NCBI RefSeq assembly: GCF_000969605.1
Contig: NZ_JZUE01000012.1
Span: 1-64,000 of the forward strand
Source of the DNA: Aquincola tertiaricarbonis
Lineage (GTDB): Bacteria > Pseudomonadota > Gammaproteobacteria > Burkholderiales > Burkholderiaceae_C
Length of the DNA stretch: 64,000 nt
Direction: 5' to 3'
Part shown: positions 1 to 7,903 of the stretch, in pieces
Layout of the letters: every line of letters begins with the position of its first letter
Numbering within the stretch: position 1 is the stretch's first letter
Made by a program: the position numbers and the translations under genes
Notes under the pieces: generated by a model
What the model was told of the DNA's origin: nothing
The model's database searches: none
The model's input: only the letters and a program-made list of their open reading frames with translations

Positions 1-845
1 CCGCGGCCGAAGGCGAGACCCTGCCTGCCCCGCTGGCCGCCACGCTGGTGCCGCCGGAAGCCCGGCTGCTGCGCGCCAACGGCGCACCGGCCGCGCCGCT
101 GGCCGCCGCCTGGCGGGCCCAGGTGCTGAGAGGCGACCGCGGCCTGGCCCGCGCGGCCGAACCCGCGCGTGGGCCGCGGCCTGCCGCCGCGCCGCCGGCC
201 TGGGCCACGGCGGAATTTCCGGCGCTGGCACTGCTGCCGCTGGCGGCTTCCCAGTCGATGGCGGCGCAGCATGCCGTGCCGGGGGCACAGGCGCCGGTGC
301 TGCCCGGCCTCACGCCCGACAAGCTCGGCTACCTGCTGCATGCCTGGAACGGCCTGCCGGTGGGCCTGCGCCTGGTGCAGGCCGAGCCGGAAGATGCACA
401 GCCCCCGCCGCAGCAGGCCGAGCTGCCCGCGCTGCGGCTGGCGCTGGCACTGCCCACACTGGGCCGGCTGGTGCTGCAGCTGCAGCTGGCCCACGGCGGC
501 GTGTGGCTGGCGGTGGCGGTGGAAGATGCCGGCGCCCTGCCCTATGTGCAGGCCGCGCTGCCGGCCTTCACCTCAGCGCTCGGCAAGGCCGGCCTGCGGC
601 TGCTGCGCTGGCGGCTGGAACGCGGTGCCGGCCACGGCGCCGCCTTCCACAATGCGCCGCTGCAGCTGCCGCCCACGGCGGTGCTGCTGGCGCCCGCGCT
701 GTTCCGCGCGGCGGCCGAGATCGTGCTCGTGCTGCAGCAGGCGGACCTGCTGGCCGCCGCTGAAAAAACAGAGCCTGCGCAACCGCCGGTGGTGACACCG
801 GTGGATGCGCAGGCGCTTGTGAAGCCGGAACCTCCCGTGGCTTGA
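1..845 (+). CDS. FliK-like hook-length control protein, C-terminal part (5' truncated)
   Basis: The reading frame is open from base 3 to a TGA at 843-845, so the gene starts upstream of the window. The N-terminal visible half is Ala/Pro-rich and low complexity. From about visible residue 140 it resembles the Flg_hook (FliK C-terminal) domain: a LPTLGRLVLQLQL strand followed by a gap and a helix ending ALGKAGLRLLRW. In FliK this domain interacts with FlhB to switch export specificity. A complete fliK lies at 38470 inside the flagellar locus, so this would be a second paralogue, possibly of another flagellar or type III secretion system left of the window. The family call rests on a short pattern and is moderate. 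A GC-rich hairpin at 865-883 follows the stop codon. Confidence 0.5.
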   Translation, partial: AAEGETLPAPLAATLVPPEARLLRANGAPAAPLAAAWRAQVLRGDRGLARAAEPARGPRPAAAPPAWATAEFPALALLPLAASQSMAAQHAVPGAQAPVLPGLTPDKLGYLLHAWNGLPVGLRLVQAEPEDAQPPPQQAELPALRLALALPTLGRLVLQLQLAHGGVWLAVAVEDAGALPYVQAALPAFTSALGKAGLRLLRWRLERGAGHGAAFHNAPLQLPPTAVLLAPALFRAAAEIVLVLQQADLLAAAEKTEPAQPPVVTPVDAQALVKPEPPVA

Positions 846-864
846 CCGGCCACCGGCTCCAGCG

Positions 865-883
865 GGCGCGCACCAGGCGCGCC
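865..883. terminator. Possible hairpin between convergent genes
   Basis: A perfect 7-bp stem (GGCGCGC / GCGCGCC) with a 5-nt loop lies between the stop codons of the left-edge FliK-like gene and the PEP-CTERM gene. There is no T-run on either side, so it is at best a weak terminator. Confidence 0.3.
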
Positions 884-914
884 AGGCGTTGTTCGAGTTG
901 GCCTTGGCCGCGGA

Positions 915-1553
915 TCAGCCGATGTTGCGGCGACGGCGCGCCACGAAGGCCACCATGCCCAGGCCACCGGCCAGCAGTGCATAGGTCGAGGGCTCGGGCA
1001 CCGGGGCCAGCGTCACGTTGTCGAAGGCGACCACGCCGTTGGCATCGGCGAACGAGATGGACTTGCCGACGCCGGCGAACACCGCGCTGGTCTTCTCCCA
1101 GTTGCAGAAGCCCGTGTCGCTGCAGCCGGCGGTGGCATTGGCGTTCAGGCTCAGCGAGGCCAGCAGGTCGCCCGTGCCGTTCAGGCCCGAGTAGATGTTG
1201 ATGCTGTTGTTCAGCATCGCCGACGACGAGTAGTACAGCGACAGGTAGCCGCTGAAGCCGGCGTCGACGTTGACATAGGCGGTTTCGCCGAACACGAAGG
1301 CCACGGTGCCGCCGCTGGGGGCATTGCTGAAGTAGGAGCCCAGGGCATCGTTGGTCAGCGACAGCATCGATGACGTGAACGACACGCCGTGGTCGGTGCC
1401 GGTGCTGCCGGCGCCGCTGGTGCCGCCGTTGTAGAACTCGTTGACCGAGGTTCCGTAGTCGCCCACGCCTTCGAAGGTCAGGGTGACGGGGTTGGCGGCC
1501 AGGGCCGGCGCGGTGGCCGCGACCAGCGCGGCAAGGATGGCAAGACGCTTCAT
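915..1553 (-). CDS. PEP-CTERM sorting domain protein
   Basis: A 212-residue exported protein. It starts with a signal peptide (MKRLAILAALVAATAPALA), continues with a Ser/Gly/Thr/Asn-rich beta-type domain, and ends in a canonical PEP-CTERM tail: VPEPSTYALLAGGLG, a short hydrophobic helix, then a basic RRRR cluster. In this family exosortase cleaves at the PEP motif, and the proteins usually go to the cell surface or exopolysaccharide matrix. The ATG at 1551-1553 was chosen because GAGGAGAA lies about 8 nt upstream; the longer frame from 1637 would bury the signal peptide. No catalytic domain is recognisable. A weak Pho-box-like promoter precedes it (1594-1616). Confidence 0.85.
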   Translation of the reverse strand: MKRLAILAALVAATAPALAANPVTLTFEGVGDYGTSVNEFYNGGTSGAGSTGTDHGVSFTSSMLSLTNDALGSYFSNAPSGGTVAFVFGETAYVNVDAGFSGYLSLYYSSSAMLNNSINIYSGLNGTGDLLASLSLNANATAGCSDTGFCNWEKTSAVFAGVGKSISFADANGVVAFDNVTLAPVPEPSTYALLAGGLGMVAFVARRRRNIG

Positions 1554-1593
1554 GAACAACTTCTCCTCATGATGATTTGGAACGCTCGAATCC

Positions 1594-1616
1594 AGTCTAG
1601 GGACGGTTCGTGACAG
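1594..1616 (-). promoter_or_regulatory. Weak Pho-box-like promoter of the PEP-CTERM gene
   Basis: Read on minus: CTGTCAC, 10 nt, then TAGACT as a -10 hexamer. The half-site to -10 distance equals that of the three promoters at 4905-5515, but the second 11-bp repeat upstream matches the box at only 3 of 7 positions. It overlaps the end of the neighbouring minus-strand gene. Suggestive only. Confidence 0.3.
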
Positions 1617-1621
1617 TTTGC

Positions 1622-4237
1622 TCATCGCCCCTGCCATGTCGCCTGCAGTTCATCCCGCAACTGCCGCGCGGCCTGCGCATCGGTGGCGGCCAATGCATCG
1701 GCCATGCGCTGCAAGGGCAGGCGGGCAGGCTCGAAGTCGGGGCTGGTGCGCAGCACCGACAGCAAGGGCTCGCGCACCTGGTCCAGCATCTGCCTCACGT
1801 CGGCGGATGGCCGCACGCCTTGCCCGGCCTGCAGGAAGCCGTCGCGTGCGCGCCAGTAGGCGGCCAGGCGCGCCGCGTCGGTGGCGGGCGCCGCGCTGCC
1901 CAGCACCTCCTGCGGCTGCGCATCCAGCGCCTGCAGCAGCGCCAGCAGCCGCTGCGCAGGCCGTGAATCGGGCGCATAGGTGATGCGCGGCGCGGCATAG
2001 GCCACCACCGGATGGTCGTCGGTGTTCAGCGGCGCGCCGGCCGACCAGGCACCCAGCGCGGCCGGCCCGGCCACGAAGCTGCCCAGCACCGACCAGGCAT
2101 CCGGCAGGCCGAAGGCGGCGGGCGCGGCCGGCAGCGCCGCCTGCGCCATGCGCGCCTGCACCTGCGCTACGCCGAAGCCGCCGCCACCCTGGCGCGCCAG
2201 CAGGCCGACCACCGGCGTGTCCAGGCTGTGGGTGGCCAGCAGCATCCAGCCGCCGGGGTACACCGCATGGAAGCTGCGCACGATGCTGCGCAGCGTGGGC
2301 AGGTCCAGCTGGTGCAGCGGCAGCCATTGGCAGAAGAGGCCACCCGGTGCCAGCCGCGCCTGCACCGCCGCGAAGTGCTCCACCGTGTACAGCGCACCGC
2401 TGCCGCTGCGCGCGGGATGAAAGTTGTCGGCCACGATCAGGTCGTAGGCGCCGCCATCGGTGCGCACGAAGCGGCGTGCATCGGCGGCCACCGACTGCAG
2501 CCGCGGCGGCGTGGCCTGGCCGAACACGCGGCGGCCGAATTCGCCGGCCGCGTCGATGACCTCCGGCAGCAGTTCCACCGCGCGCACCTGCAGCCCCGCA
2601 TCCTGCGCGGCCGAGCCCGCGGTGACGCCGGTGCCCAGCCCCAGGAACAGCGCCTGCCGCGGCGCGGGATGCAGCAGCAGCGGCAGCAGCGCCTGGCGGG
2701 CATCGGCGGCCAGGCTGTCGCTGCTGCCCTCCTGCTGCCGGTTGTTGATGCGCAACCGGGCCACGCCGGCCGCATCCTCCACCACGCTCACCACCGCCAT
2801 CGGCCCTTCGGCCAGCTGCACGATGCGCCCGCCCTCCGGCACCTGCACGAAGCGCAGCGGCGGCGCCGCCAGCGCCACCAGCAGACCGGCGCACAGCAGC
2901 ACCCAGCCCCAGGCGGTGGACCAGGCGGCGCGGCCGGCCAGCGCCAGGTAAGCCGCCGCCAGCAGCAGCAGCGTGGCCTTGGCACCCAGCGCCGGCACCG
3001 CCAGCACGCCCAGCAGCAGCGGCGCCGCCGCCGCGCCCAGTGTGTTGATGCCCAGGCTGCGGCCGAAACCGATGCCCAGGCGCCCGGCCTCGGTGCCCAG
3101 GTGGCTGAACAGCGCGCCCATCACCAGCGTGGGTGGCCCGAAGGCCGCCAGCGCCAGCACCGCCTCGGCCACCAGCGCCGCGGCCATGCTGCCTGCGGTG
3201 CCCTGCAGCGCGGCCAGCACCGCGGCATGCAGCCCCGGCGCGCCGTACAGCGCACCGGTGCCCAGTAGGCAGGTGGCGGCCAGCGCGCCCAGCAGACGGC
3301 CGCGCAGCAGCGCGTCCTGCGCCGGTCCGCTGCGGCGCCAGCGGCCATAGGCGGCCGCCCCGACGGCGCTGCCCACCAGGTACACCGCAAGCAGCATGGC
3401 GAAGGTGTAGACGGTGTTCTCCGTCACCTGGCTGATGACGCGCACCGCCAGCACTTCGTAGCCGATGCCCAGCAGGCCGGTGGCCGCCAGCAGCCACTGC
3501 AGCCGGCGCGCCTCTGGCCGGGCGGCGGCTGCGGAGCCTGCGCTGGCCGGGGCGGCAGCGCGTTGATCGAACACCGTCCACGCCAGCGCGGCGCACAGCA
3601 GGTTGAGGCCGGCGCACAGCGCCGCACTGCGCATCAGCCCCAGCGCCGGCACGGCCCAGAAGGCCACCGCCAGCACGCCCAGCACCGCGCCGAAGGTATT
3701 GCCCGCATACAGCGCCGCGATCCACCCGGCCCGCGCGCCCGGGCCTTCGCGCAGCGGCGCCAGCACCCGTTCCATCGCCGGCAGCGTGGCGCCCATGGCT
3801 GCGGTGGCCGGCAGCAGCAGCACGAAGCAGCCGCCGAAGGCCACCGCCCACTGCCAGGCGGCCGAAGGCTGCGGGCCGGCGGCGGCCAGCATCGCGCTGG
3901 CGGCCGGCGCCATCAGCAGGGCCAGCAGCAGGCTCCACCCGCCGATCACGGCCTCGCAGCCGGCATACCAGAGCGCCGGCCGGCGGCTGCGCAGGATGCG
4001 CCCGCCAAGCGCCAGCGCCCCCAGCGCCAGGCCGCCGAAGAACGCCGCCACCACCGCCAGCACCGCGGCGCTCTCGTGGCCCAGCCACAGCGCGGCCTGC
4101 TGCGTCCACACCATCTGCAGGCCGAGCGCGGAGGCGCCCGAGCCCAGCATCAACGCCAGCGCCAGGCGCCAGCGCAGGCCGGTGCTGGCCAGCGCCGGCA
4201 CCTCGAGGACCGCAGCCTGTCTAGACAAGAGTTTCAC
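1622..4237 (-). CDS. Membrane-anchored spermidine synthase-like protein
   Basis: An 871-residue fusion. Roughly residues 15-480 are a series of hydrophobic Ala/Leu/Gly helices of the MFS-like type found fused to spermidine synthases. From about residue 515 there is a SAM-binding Rossmann domain: LGLGTG near 529, an acidic VELLPEV strand, and YDLIVADNF near 600, followed by a substrate-loop-like segment. About 150 C-terminal residues are unassigned. Such fusions are widespread, but their substrate is generally unknown and the polyamine activity is not shown by sequence alone. The GTG start at 4237 overlaps the oxygenase stop (GTGA), giving translational coupling; an ATG further upstream would lie inside the oxygenase frame. 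It is probably co-transcribed with the oxygenase from the promoter at 4905-4938. Confidence 0.75.
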   Translation of the reverse strand: MKLLSRQAAVLEVPALASTGLRWRLALALMLGSGASALGLQMVWTQQAALWLGHESAAVLAVVAAFFGGLALGALALGGRILRSRRPALWYAGCEAVIGGWSLLLALLMAPAASAMLAAAGPQPSAAWQWAVAFGGCFVLLLPATAAMGATLPAMERVLAPLREGPGARAGWIAALYAGNTFGAVLGVLAVAFWAVPALGLMRSAALCAGLNLLCAALAWTVFDQRAAAPASAGSAAAARPEARRLQWLLAATGLLGIGYEVLAVRVISQVTENTVYTFAMLLAVYLVGSAVGAAAYGRWRRSGPAQDALLRGRLLGALAATCLLGTGALYGAPGLHAAVLAALQGTAGSMAAALVAEAVLALAAFGPPTLVMGALFSHLGTEAGRLGIGFGRSLGINTLGAAAAPLLLGVLAVPALGAKATLLLLAAAYLALAGRAAWSTAWGWVLLCAGLLVALAAPPLRFVQVPEGGRIVQLAEGPMAVVSVVEDAAGVARLRINNRQQEGSSDSLAADARQALLPLLLHPAPRQALFLGLGTGVTAGSAAQDAGLQVRAVELLPEVIDAAGEFGRRVFGQATPPRLQSVAADARRFVRTDGGAYDLIVADNFHPARSGSGALYTVEHFAAVQARLAPGGLFCQWLPLHQLDLPTLRSIVRSFHAVYPGGWMLLATHSLDTPVVGLLARQGGGGFGVAQVQARMAQAALPAAPAAFGLPDAWSVLGSFVAGPAALGAWSAGAPLNTDDHPVVAYAAPRITYAPDSRPAQRLLALLQALDAQPQEVLGSAAPATDAARLAAYWRARDGFLQAGQGVRPSADVRQMLDQVREPLLSVLRTSPDFEPARLPLQRMADALAATDAQAARQLRDELQATWQGR

Positions 4238-4875
4238 CCGGTGAAGCCGATGCGGTAGCCCCACGAATCCAGCCGCGTGGGGATCGCATTGAAGGCTAGG
4301 GTGATGCGCCGCTCACCCGGATTGGGCGGCACCGCATGCATGAGGTAGCTGGGGAACAGCACCAGGTCGCCGGGTTGCGGCTGCGGGCTGATCCACTTGT
4401 CGGCGCTGAAGGGGCCGGTGCTGCTGCCGGCATGGTCGTTCTTGAAGCTGAAGTCGTGGCCGCCCGGCGATTTCATGAACACCGTGCGCGACTCCGGATG
4501 GGTGGGCGTGAGGTACACCACGCCGGAGATGAAGCTGTTGGCATGGTTGTGCATGGCCTGGCGGCCGCCGGTCTCCAGCACGTTGACCCACATCTCCTTG
4601 AGCGACCAGCCCAGCGCCTCGCCGAACATCAGCGCGCCGAAACCGGCCAGCCGCGGCGTGATGGCGGCGGCCACCAGCCCCAGCAGCGGGCTGTCGGAGG
4701 GGCGCAGCATGGCGGTGTGGGACAGCGCATCGCTGGCGTTGTTGCGCACCGCGGCCTGCGCGCCGAAGTGCTCCACCAGGCCACGCACCAGGGCTGCATC
4801 CAGCGCACCGGCCACGCGCATGAAGGGCGTGGGAAAGAGGGGAATCACCTCTTCGGTGGAGCCTGAACCTGCCAT
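4234..4875 (-). CDS. Putative 2OG-Fe(II) oxygenase (TIGR02466-like)
   Basis: A 213-residue protein beginning EVIPLFPTPF, with the iron/2-oxoglutarate pattern of the TIGR02466 family: a MHNHANSFISGVVYL segment holding the first His, LFPSYLMHAVPPN with the distal His, and the RRITLAFN strand supplying the 2OG-binding Arg. The family is predicted to hydroxylate unknown substrates. The ATG at 4873-4875 is preceded by GAAGG at a reasonable distance; the frame extends upstream but into the promoter. It heads a two-gene minus-strand unit with the spermidine-synthase-like gene and appears to be driven by a Pho-box promoter divergent from the plus-strand units. Confidence 0.7.
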   Translation of the reverse strand: MAGSGSTEEVIPLFPTPFMRVAGALDAALVRGLVEHFGAQAAVRNNASDALSHTAMLRPSDSPLLGLVAAAITPRLAGFGALMFGEALGWSLKEMWVNVLETGGRQAMHNHANSFISGVVYLTPTHPESRTVFMKSPGGHDFSFKNDHAGSSTGPFSADKWISPQPQPGDLVLFPSYLMHAVPPNPGERRITLAFNAIPTRLDSWGYRIGFTG

Positions 4876-4904
4876 CTGCCATCTGCCTTCGGGTGTGGCG
4901 GCGG

Positions 4905-4938
4905 ACTGTAGGAGCGCTTCAAGACAGCCGCATGACAG
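4905..4938 (-). promoter_or_regulatory. Pho box and -10, oxygenase operon
   Basis: Minus-strand reading: CTGTCAT, GCGG, CTGTCTT (two direct repeats with 11-bp period at 4938-4921), then 10 nt, then TACAGT (-10) at 4910-4905. PhoB promoters have exactly this layout, the Pho box replacing the -35 element about 10 bp from the -10. The start codon of the oxygenase is 30 nt downstream. Confidence 0.7.
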
Positions 4939-4949
4939 TGCGGCCAGCG

Positions 4950-4994
4950 CTGTCATGCGGCGGTCATCGGGCCGTCATCAGCGCGGCCTAGCGT
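4950..4994 (+). promoter_or_regulatory. Triple Pho box and -10 before the PCuAC-like gene
   Basis: Three direct repeats with 11-bp period: CTGTCAT (4950-4956), CGGTCAT (4961-4967), CCGTCAT (4972-4978). Ten nucleotides later comes TAGCGT (4989-4994) as a -10. The ATG of the downstream gene is at 5018. Together with the divergent box at 4921-4938 it forms the inverted CATGACAG / CTGTCATG pair seen in this spacer. Confidence 0.75.
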
Positions 4995-5017
4995 GCCGGC
5001 AACCAAGGAGTACCCCG

Positions 5018-5464
5018 ATGAACCACCGCTTCCACCGCCGGGTCCTGCTGCAGGCGGGCTGCGCGCTCGGCCTGGCCGGCCTGCTGCCCGCGGCCCGCGC
5101 CTGCGAGTACTTCGCGCCCAACCTGCGCATCACGCATCCCAACACCCGCGCCACCGGCCCGGGCGAGACCAGCGCCGTGGTCACCATCAAGTTCGACGAG
5201 GTGACCCGTGCCGACCGGCTGGTGGCGGTGCGCACCCCGGTGGCCACCGGCGCCGAGATCGGCGGCACGCAGGCCAACCCGGCGGTGGACTTCGCCATCC
5301 CCGAAGGCGAGGAGACCTGGCTGCGCGAGGACCGCACCTTCCTCCGCCTGACGGGCCTGAAGCAGCCGCTGCAGGTCAGCCGCAGCTACCCGCTGACGCT
5401 GGTGTTCGAGCACGGCGGCGAAGTGGCCGCCACGCTGAACATCGATTACGCGCGCTTCATGTGA
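5018..5464 (+). CDS. Secreted PCuAC-like protein lacking copper ligands
   Basis: A 148-residue protein with an N-terminal export signal (RRVLLQAG followed by a hydrophobic run and AARA; a Tat-like RR pair at residues 7-8). The mature part follows the DUF461/PCuAC beta-sandwich pattern: TIKFDEVTRADRLVAVRTP, then FAIPEGEETWL, LTGLKQPL and LTLVFEHGGEV. PCuAC proteins bind Cu(I) through His/Met residues (H-x-M and HLM-type motifs); at those positions this protein has GAEIGG, NPAVDF and RTFLRL, so the usual metal site is absent. AAGGAG is 7 nt before the ATG. It lies between two Pho-box promoters and upstream of the PHP hydrolase. The name reflects fold similarity, not function. Confidence 0.65.
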   Translation: MNHRFHRRVLLQAGCALGLAGLLPAARACEYFAPNLRITHPNTRATGPGETSAVVTIKFDEVTRADRLVAVRTPVATGAEIGGTQANPAVDFAIPEGEETWLREDRTFLRLTGLKQPLQVSRSYPLTLVFEHGGEVAATLNIDYARFM

Positions 5465-5481
5465 GCGAAGACGCCGCGCCG

Positions 5482-5515
5482 GCGTCATGCCGCGGTCATC
5501 ACCGCTGCCTAGCAT
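5482..5515 (+). promoter_or_regulatory. Pho box and -10 before the PHP-domain hydrolase gene
   Basis: Two direct repeats with 11-bp period, GCGTCAT (5482-5488) and CGGTCAT (5493-5499), then exactly 10 nt and TAGCAT (5510-5515). Box, spacer length and -10 are nearly the same as at 4961-4994. The hydrolase start codon follows at 5568 behind a strong AGAGGAGAG. Confidence 0.75.
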
Positions 5516-5567
5516 CGCCCGGCCCTTCAAGGTACCCCGCACAACGCAAGACAGAGGAGAGAAGTTG

Positions 5568-7802
5568 ATGAACCCTGTTTACAGCAAGGCCCCGATCGCC
5601 CTCGCGGCCATCGCGGCACTCGGCGCCAGCGCCCTGGTGTCCGCCCCCGGCACCGCGCAGGCCGCCAAGCCCGCCGGCACCTACGTCACCGGCGACTTCC
5701 ACAACCACACCACCTGCTCCGACGGTTCCACCTCGATGCAGAAGCTGGTGAAGAAGAGCACCGACAAGACCGACACGCCCTGGGGCCTGGACTGGTTCGT
5801 CCAGGCCGGCCACGGCGGCAGCGGCAACCGCAACTGCACGCTGGTGGAAGACGCCAGCCTGGCCACGCCGGCCTACCCGGTGACCACCTCGCCCAGCGGC
5901 GAGCTGCAAGGCCCCACCACCACCTGGCAGAACAGCAACCCCGCCGTGCAGCCCAAGGGCCGCGTGCAGGGCAATGCGCCCAGCCAGGTGATGTGGCGCT
6001 GGCAGTCGATCCAGGAGTTCCAGTACCCGGTGCTGGAGTACCTGGCGGCCTACAAGAACAAGCCGATGTTCATGGGCATCGAATCGGTGGCGCCGGGCCA
6101 TGAGCACGTCTCGGCCTCCGTCATCACCGGCCAGATGCCGGCCGCGCTGGACACCGCCAAGCTGCCCACCACCAAGGGCTACACCCCGCTGGGCAACGCC
6201 ACCGCGCTGTCGCAGTGGGAATACTGCTTCGACCGCAACGACACCGACACCAGCCGCGGCAACACCGTGCTGGGCGGCAACGTGGGCAACAACTGGAACT
6301 GCGCCGTGCCGGGCAGCCTGAACAGCAGCAGCCCCGACTGGAGCGTGGAAGCGCAGAAGCTGGTGCCCGCCAGCGGCGCAGGCGTGGGCAACCGCGGCCA
6401 TGCCAAGACCCTGGAAGGCCTGAAGTGGATGGCGGCCAACCACCCCAACGGCAGCTACTACGTGCCGGCCCACCTGGAGCGCGCGGGCCCCTTCAACCCG
6501 GACGGCAACAACGGCTTCAACGTCGAGCACCTGCGCAACATGAACAACGTGGCGCCGCGCGTCGCGTTCGGCTTCGAGTCGCAGCCGGGCCACGGCGCCT
6601 CCGACAACCGCGGCGAGTACTCGCCCGACCGCAACAGCATCGGCGGCGTTCGCGTCGACTCGGTGGGCGGCACCACCTGGGGCGGCACCGGCGTGTACGC
6701 CTCGCAAGTGGGCGGCGTGTGGGACGCCCTGCTGGGCGAAGGCCGCAACTGGTGGTTCTTCGCCAGCTCCGACTGGCACAACCGCGGCAGCTTCGGCCCG
6801 GACGACCGTCGCTCGACGCAGGACTTCTACCCCGGCGAATACCAGCGCGACTTCGTGATGGTGCGCAACGGCACCGATCCCAAGCTGCGCCCGCAAGCCA
6901 TCGTCGACGGCCTGCGCACCGGCAACAGCTTCGCCGCCAGCGGCCAGCTGATCGACCGCCTGGCCTTCGTGGCCTGCGCCTCCTACCCCGGCATCGGTGC
7001 CCGCACCAATGCCGCGGTGGAAGCCCTGGCGGTGAACGCCGCCCGCGCCAACACCGACACCGACGTGCCCGGCTGCGCCACCATGGGCGAGAAGCTCGTG
7101 GTGCGCCCGGGTGCGGAGATCGTGGTGGCCATCGTGGCGCGCGACCCGGCGGGCAAGAGCTACTCGCCCTACACCTTCAACAACCCGTCGCTGGCCCAGG
7201 TGGGCATCAACCAGCCGCTGAACATGCCGGTGCTGGACCACATCGACGTGATCCGCGGCATGGTCGGCGGCTACAAGCAGCCGGGCGCGGCCGACTATGC
7301 CGGCCAGTGGCCCAACGACTGGCTGCGCAACCCGGTGATGGCCAATGTGCCGGCCGCGGCGAAGAACACCACGGCCGCGGTGATGAGGACCTTCAACAAC
7401 GCCACCTGGTCGGCCGTGGCCGGCGATGCGGAGTTCAAGAAGATGAGCTTCCGCGTGCCGGCGGTGCGTGCCTCGCAGTACCTGCGCCTGCGCGGCAGCA
7501 ACCTGCCGGCCGGCGTGCCGTACGAGACCGATGCCAACGGCAACCCGCTGGCCGACATCCACACCAACGCCAGCAACGAGGCCAACCTGCGCATCGCCTG
7601 CACGGTGGCCGGCACCAAGGTGCCGGGCAACGACGTGGTGTACACCGGTGCCGACATCGACGGCTGCCCGGCGCACCTGCCGGTGGTCAACGGCCAGAAG
7701 TACGTGGCCTATGACGTGGCGGCCTGGGCCGACCTCTGGTTCTACAGCAACCCGATCTACATCGAGGTGAGCGGCGCCACCGCCGTGGCCGGCGTCAAGT
7801 AA
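5568..7802 (+). CDS. Secreted PHP-domain (DUF3604-like) metal-dependent hydrolase
   Basis: A 744-residue protein with a signal peptide (APIALAAIAALGASALVSA, mature after AQAA). Residues 42-55 carry the PHP signature GDFHNHTTCSDGS, whose H45-x-H47 pair is a typical metal ligand motif. Further His/Asp-rich blocks appear later (VQAGHGG; YVPAHLERAG; FASSDWHNRG), as expected for a PHP/DUF3604 hydrolase. PHP enzymes commonly hydrolyse phosphoester bonds with two or three metal ions. A periplasmic or secreted phosphoesterase role under PhoB control would fit the Pho box upstream, but the substrate cannot be read from sequence. AGAGGAGAG precedes the ATG and a strong intrinsic terminator follows the stop. 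Confidence 0.75.
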   Translation: MNPVYSKAPIALAAIAALGASALVSAPGTAQAAKPAGTYVTGDFHNHTTCSDGSTSMQKLVKKSTDKTDTPWGLDWFVQAGHGGSGNRNCTLVEDASLATPAYPVTTSPSGELQGPTTTWQNSNPAVQPKGRVQGNAPSQVMWRWQSIQEFQYPVLEYLAAYKNKPMFMGIESVAPGHEHVSASVITGQMPAALDTAKLPTTKGYTPLGNATALSQWEYCFDRNDTDTSRGNTVLGGNVGNNWNCAVPGSLNSSSPDWSVEAQKLVPASGAGVGNRGHAKTLEGLKWMAANHPNGSYYVPAHLERAGPFNPDGNNGFNVEHLRNMNNVAPRVAFGFESQPGHGASDNRGEYSPDRNSIGGVRVDSVGGTTWGGTGVYASQVGGVWDALLGEGRNWWFFASSDWHNRGSFGPDDRRSTQDFYPGEYQRDFVMVRNGTDPKLRPQAIVDGLRTGNSFAASGQLIDRLAFVACASYPGIGARTNAAVEALAVNAARANTDTDVPGCATMGEKLVVRPGAEIVVAIVARDPAGKSYSPYTFNNPSLAQVGINQPLNMPVLDHIDVIRGMVGGYKQPGAADYAGQWPNDWLRNPVMANVPAAAKNTTAAVMRTFNNATWSAVAGDAEFKKMSFRVPAVRASQYLRLRGSNLPAGVPYETDANGNPLADIHTNASNEANLRIACTVAGTKVPGNDVVYTGADIDGCPAHLPVVNGQKYVAYDVAAWADLWFYSNPIYIEVSGATAVAGVK

Positions 7803-7843
7803 GGCCCTGGGGGGCGGCCCATCCGCCCTCCGCCCGATATCAG

Positions 7844-7877
7844 GCGCCGCGCGGCCACACCGCGCGGCGCGCTTTTT
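7844..7877 (+). terminator. Intrinsic terminator after the PHP-domain gene
   Basis: A perfect 11-bp GC stem (GCGCCGCGCGG / CCGCGCGGCGC) with a 5-nt loop is followed by GC and a run of five T. It lies only a few bases before the start region of the next gene on the same strand, so transcription of the PPIase-HupE genes must come from read-through or from a promoter I do not see. Confidence 0.8.
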
Positions 7878-7903
7878 CGCTTGTGAATCCTGCTGTTTCC
7901 ACC

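Noticed and set aside
4931-4957. Simple palindromic operator (CATGACAG / CTGTCATG)
   Set aside because: The symmetry is fully explained by two oppositely oriented Pho boxes, each with its own -10 element.
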